Assembly: GCA_018334735.1 (NCBI GenBank)
Contig: JAGXLK010000057.1
Span: forward strand, 1 to 9,155
Reading direction: 5' to 3'
DNA length: 9,155 nucleotides
Origin: Planctomycetota bacterium
GTDB lineage: Bacteria > Planctomycetota > Brocadiia > SM23-32
Under the pieces are notes generated by a model. The model searched no databases and was not told the DNA's origin. It was given only the letters and a program-made list of their open reading frames with translations. Of this stretch, positions 7,027 to 9,155 are shown in pieces; positions within the stretch are counted from its first letter, which is position 1; each line of letters begins with the position of its first letter. A program made the position numbers and the translations under genes.

Positions 7027-8259
7027 ATGACTGCAACTGTTGATGATGAAAGATACCGGGTTCTTTCTCGAACGCGCGCGATAGATCCGCGGACGCGTAA
7101 ACCCGTCCCCGCACTCGTGCTGCAATCAGAGGACGGTGTCTTTCTCGAAAAGATGTTACCACGGGGGGAAAGGCGGCGGGTGCAGATCGAAAAAGATCCG
7201 GAATTTTACCGGGCTTTTGCGGATCCTGAGCCAGCGGGAGAGTCGACGCTTGGCAACCTTTATTTTTACGTAACTTCCAGATGTAATCTTTCCTGCCCGG
7301 TTTGTTACGAGGCAAACCGTGATGTCGGTGAACCTTCTCTGGAGTCTATGGGCAAGGTCTTGGGTTCGATGAGCCGAATGCAGGTTCTTCTTTGCGGCGC
7401 CGAACCTACATGCAGGGAGGAACTGCCGGAGATTATCTCGCTGGTGAACCAGAAAAATACGGCGTACATCATTACAAACGGGATAAAGCTGGCGGATTGG
7501 GATTACTGCTTGCGCCTGAAAGAAGCCGGCCTGAAGTACGTCATACTCTCTTTTAACGGTCTGACCGATGATGTCTACCGGACGATAAACGGGCGTCCAC
7601 TTCTGCGGGAGAAGATGGCTGCTTTGGAGAACCTGCGGGAACTCGGCATGGAGGTGTTTCTATCGATAACGATTGCGCGGGGAGTGAATGACTCCCAGAT
7701 ACCGAGTCTCGCTGAATTTTATCTCGAAAGACCATTCATCCGCCAGATTCGTTTCCGAGCGATGGCCCCGCTGGGAACGTTTTTGCAAACTGAACGCATT
7801 TTCATGAGCGAACTTTTGACCATGGTGTGCGACGGATTTGGCATAGATCGGGAACTGGCGATGCGCCATTTTTTGTTCATGGACAGGCTCGGCAAAGCGC
7901 TGAAGAAAGACTATCTGCGGCCACGACTTTGTTCGCTTAAGATGGATCTGAACCGTTCGATGCGCCCAATTGCTTCCGAGTATGGCTTTGATTACCATAA
8001 TGAAAATGGGGATGGGCGGTTTGCTATCCTTTCACATGCAATACGGGCGTGGGGTTTGAAATATGCTTTGCGACAGGCCTGGAACCGGGTGGGGAAGCAC
8101 CGTTATGTCGGCCCCCGCAATAAATACCGCGTCAGTCTGCGTGTCTGGCCCGACCGGGACACAATGGATCTCGGTATGGGGTCACGGTGTATGGCTGGAT
8201 ACTGGCGAGATGGGAGGGTGCAACCGTTTTGTCTCTGCAACGCTCAGAGAGAAGACTGA
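7027..8259 (+). CDS. Radical SAM enzyme, MJ0619/tetraether-lipid-synthase-like (410 aa)
   Basis: Radical SAM enzymes use a [4Fe-4S] cluster to cleave S-adenosylmethionine and start radical chemistry. The cluster motif CxxxCxxC is Cys86, Cys90 and Cys93 (TSRCNLSCPVCYE). The usual GGEPT motif appears as CGAEPTCREELPEI (123-136), then ITNGIKLADW, a strand VILSFNGL, and IARGVNDSQI, following the order of the MJ0619 and tetraether-lipid-synthase group. The C-terminus (MGSRCMAGYW, then DGRVQPFCLCNA) matches the 'HYATPDGRxxPFCxYN'-like end I recall for that group. Cys302, Cys388, Cys402 and Cys404 could hold an auxiliary cluster. The protein is shorter than typical tetraether lipid synthases, so the reaction is not assigned. 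The first 75 residues form an unrecognised N-terminal extension. The ribosome-binding site is weak (only GGA at 7013-7015), and a 7-codon out-of-frame ATG reading frame (7020-7043) overlaps the start. The UbiA-type gene overlaps its 3' end, implying joint action. It lacks a signal peptide or membrane helix. Confidence 0.88.
   Translation: MTATVDDERYRVLSRTRAIDPRTRKPVPALVLQSEDGVFLEKMLPRGERRRVQIEKDPEFYRAFADPEPAGESTLGNLYFYVTSRCNLSCPVCYEANRDVGEPSLESMGKVLGSMSRMQVLLCGAEPTCREELPEIISLVNQKNTAYIITNGIKLADWDYCLRLKEAGLKYVILSFNGLTDDVYRTINGRPLLREKMAALENLRELGMEVFLSITIARGVNDSQIPSLAEFYLERPFIRQIRFRAMAPLGTFLQTERIFMSELLTMVCDGFGIDRELAMRHFLFMDRLGKALKKDYLRPRLCSLKMDLNRSMRPIASEYGFDYHNENGDGRFAILSHAIRAWGLKYALRQAWNRVGKHRYVGPRNKYRVSLRVWPDRDTMDLGMGSRCMAGYWRDGRVQPFCLCNAQRED
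8212..8218 (+). promoter_or_regulatory. Shine-Dalgarno supporting a TTG start for the UbiA-type gene
   Basis: GGGAGGG lies ten nucleotides before an in-frame TTG at 8229, within the last codons of the radical SAM gene. It is the strongest purine-rich site in the overlap and is the reason the TTG start is preferred over GTG 8187, which has only a GGGG run (8178-8181) upstream. Confidence 0.4.
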
Positions 8260-9086
8260 ACCTTGAGAGAGGATCAGCGGACTGCGAAAGCCGTTGTGAC
8301 GGGCGGAAGCTGGCGTATTTCTTCCGGTTGATTCGTCTCGCTTCCTGGTGGGACAAGCTTTTTTTGGTCGGCGGTGCCGCGGCTTTTTTGATGCTGGTTT
8401 CTCCGACGGGCCGAGATTGGGCGTTGTGGGGAGCTTTTGTTGCCCTGACCGGTTTGCTATTGATTCATGCCTATATTTTTAATGATATCTGTGATACGCC
8501 GTACGATGCAGCAGTTGGACGCGATACAGCTGACATTTCTGAACGGGACAGGCGAATCGTTCTCGGTTTTTCGGGTGCTCTGGGTGCTCTCATACTGGTG
8601 GTGTTTTTCCCGATTTTTGCTGCGTTGCTCCTGGGAGCCAGCTACTTTCTCATGTCTCTTCTCTACTCCGCCCCACCGTGTCGCTTGAAAGATCGGGGGA
8701 TTCTCGGGGTGATTATTGCGGGATTTGCGCAGCGTCCCCTCCTTTTTTTGATATTTAGTTTGACCCTGGGGCTGCACACCGTCCCAGTTCTTCTGCTTAT
8801 CGTCTGGTTGTTCAGCGGCGGACTGGTTGCGATGCTCGGTCATCAGGTGGGCGATTATCGTGACGATCAAATCAACGGGATTTCCACTTTCGCTGCCCGT
8901 TGGGGCCGCTCGATCAGTCTTGTTCTCTGTGGGCTTTTTGGACTGCTCTTTCTGGTAAGTTGTTTGCTGCCGCTGTGGTATCTCAAAGCTCATTGCGCGC
9001 TGATTTTATTCCTGGGCATGGGCGGACTTTCCGTCATTGTCGGGTGGCAGTGTATGCGGGGGTATCTATTGCTGCGGGCCCGATGA
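8229..9086 (+). CDS. UbiA-family prenyltransferase (285 aa from TTG start)
   Basis: UbiA enzymes are integral membrane proteins that move a prenyl chain from a diphosphate donor onto an aromatic ring, a tetrapyrrole or glyceryl phosphate. The first Asp-rich motif is N85-D86-x-x-D89-x-x-x-D93 (FNDICDTPYD), which binds Mg-diphosphate. The second lies at 209-213 (GDYRDDQINGIST). Between them, YSAPPCRLKDRG (146-157) is the conserved loop seen in chlorophyll synthase and archaeal-type lipid prenyltransferases. About eight hydrophobic segments follow in the normal order. Length is normal for the family. The frame is open from a GTG at 8187, which would overlap the radical SAM gene by 73 nt; the TTG at 8229 overlaps by 31 nt and has GGGAGGG upstream. 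Family homology begins only near YFFRLIRLASWWDK (30-43), so about 25 N-terminal residues are uncertain. The overlap indicates translational coupling. The acceptor is unknown; a lipid or quinone-like compound modified by the radical SAM partner is the simplest guess. Confidence 0.88.
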   Translation: MSLQRSERRLNLERGSADCESRCDGRKLAYFFRLIRLASWWDKLFLVGGAAAFLMLVSPTGRDWALWGAFVALTGLLLIHAYIFNDICDTPYDAAVGRDTADISERDRRIVLGFSGALGALILVVFFPIFAALLLGASYFLMSLLYSAPPCRLKDRGILGVIIAGFAQRPLLFLIFSLTLGLHTVPVLLLIVWLFSGGLVAMLGHQVGDYRDDQINGISTFAARWGRSISLVLCGLFGLLFLVSCLLPLWYLKAHCALILFLGMGGLSVIVGWQCMRGYLLLRAR

Positions 9087-9155
9087 GCCAGCCTGCAGTC
9101 GTTTGACCTTTCGGAGGCCGATCCGAGGGTTTTGACGCGGGGGGGGCATTTGTTG
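9087..9155 (+). CDS. Possible 5' end of a further gene, cut by the right edge
   Basis: After the UbiA stop the same frame stays open to the window end and reads SFDLSEADPRVLTRGGHLL, which looks like protein-coding sequence. No ATG or GTG opens this frame; only CTG 9093 and TTG 9132 are available. An ATG at 9083-9085 overlaps the UbiA stop in the coupled ATGA arrangement, but its frame (MSQPAVV) ends at TGA 9104-9106. A one-base difference near 9100 would join the two, so either a non-standard start or a frameshift is involved. Too little is visible to name a product. Confidence 0.3.

Noticed and set aside
7020..7043. Seven-codon reading frame (MSYDCNC) overlapping the radical SAM start, as a leader peptide
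   Set aside because: It has no clear ribosome-binding site and such tiny frames are expected by chance; kept only as a note.

Overview
This is a moderately GC-rich bacterial window in which every gene lies on the + strand. No rRNA, tRNA, CRISPR array or insertion sequence is visible. The organism cannot be fixed from the sequence. The mix of a carAB locus, an LGGMAT-type FAD oxidoreductase, a PHP/CehA-like hydrolase remnant, secreted proteins of no recognised family and a radical SAM/UbiA pair would suit an uncultured Planctomycetota/Verrucomicrobiota/Kiritimatiellota-type bacterium or a related candidate phylum. That placement is inference at low confidence.

Region 1 (1-3620) is the carbamoyl-phosphate synthetase locus. 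It holds the last 38 codons of carA, a 162-bp gap with two arrays of a 7-bp repeat, an intact carB of 1089 codons, and a strong intrinsic terminator. The second repeat array runs to within a few bases of the carB start and occupies the position where a Shine-Dalgarno sequence would be expected.

Region 2 (3620-5883) begins with a near-consensus promoter (TTGAAA, 18-nt spacer, TATAAT). It is followed by a 450-residue FAD-dependent oxidoreductase and a 244-residue exported protein of unknown function.

Region 3 (5884-6908) has no intact gene for about 450 bp, but translation reveals a decayed remnant: the C-terminal end of a PHP/CehA-McbA or DUF3604-like metallohydrolase broken by frameshifts. 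After it lies a 191-residue protein with two membrane segments.

Region 4 (6961-9155) opens with a second promoter that shares an 11-mer at its -35 with the first. It drives a radical SAM enzyme related by motif to the MJ0619/tetraether-lipid-synthase group. An overlapping UbiA-type prenyltransferase follows, and another reading frame probably begins at the right edge. The overlap implies translational coupling and a shared pathway, probably modification or synthesis of a prenyl-containing lipid or quinone-like molecule. The product cannot be read from the sequence. This pair is the best candidate here for an undescribed system.
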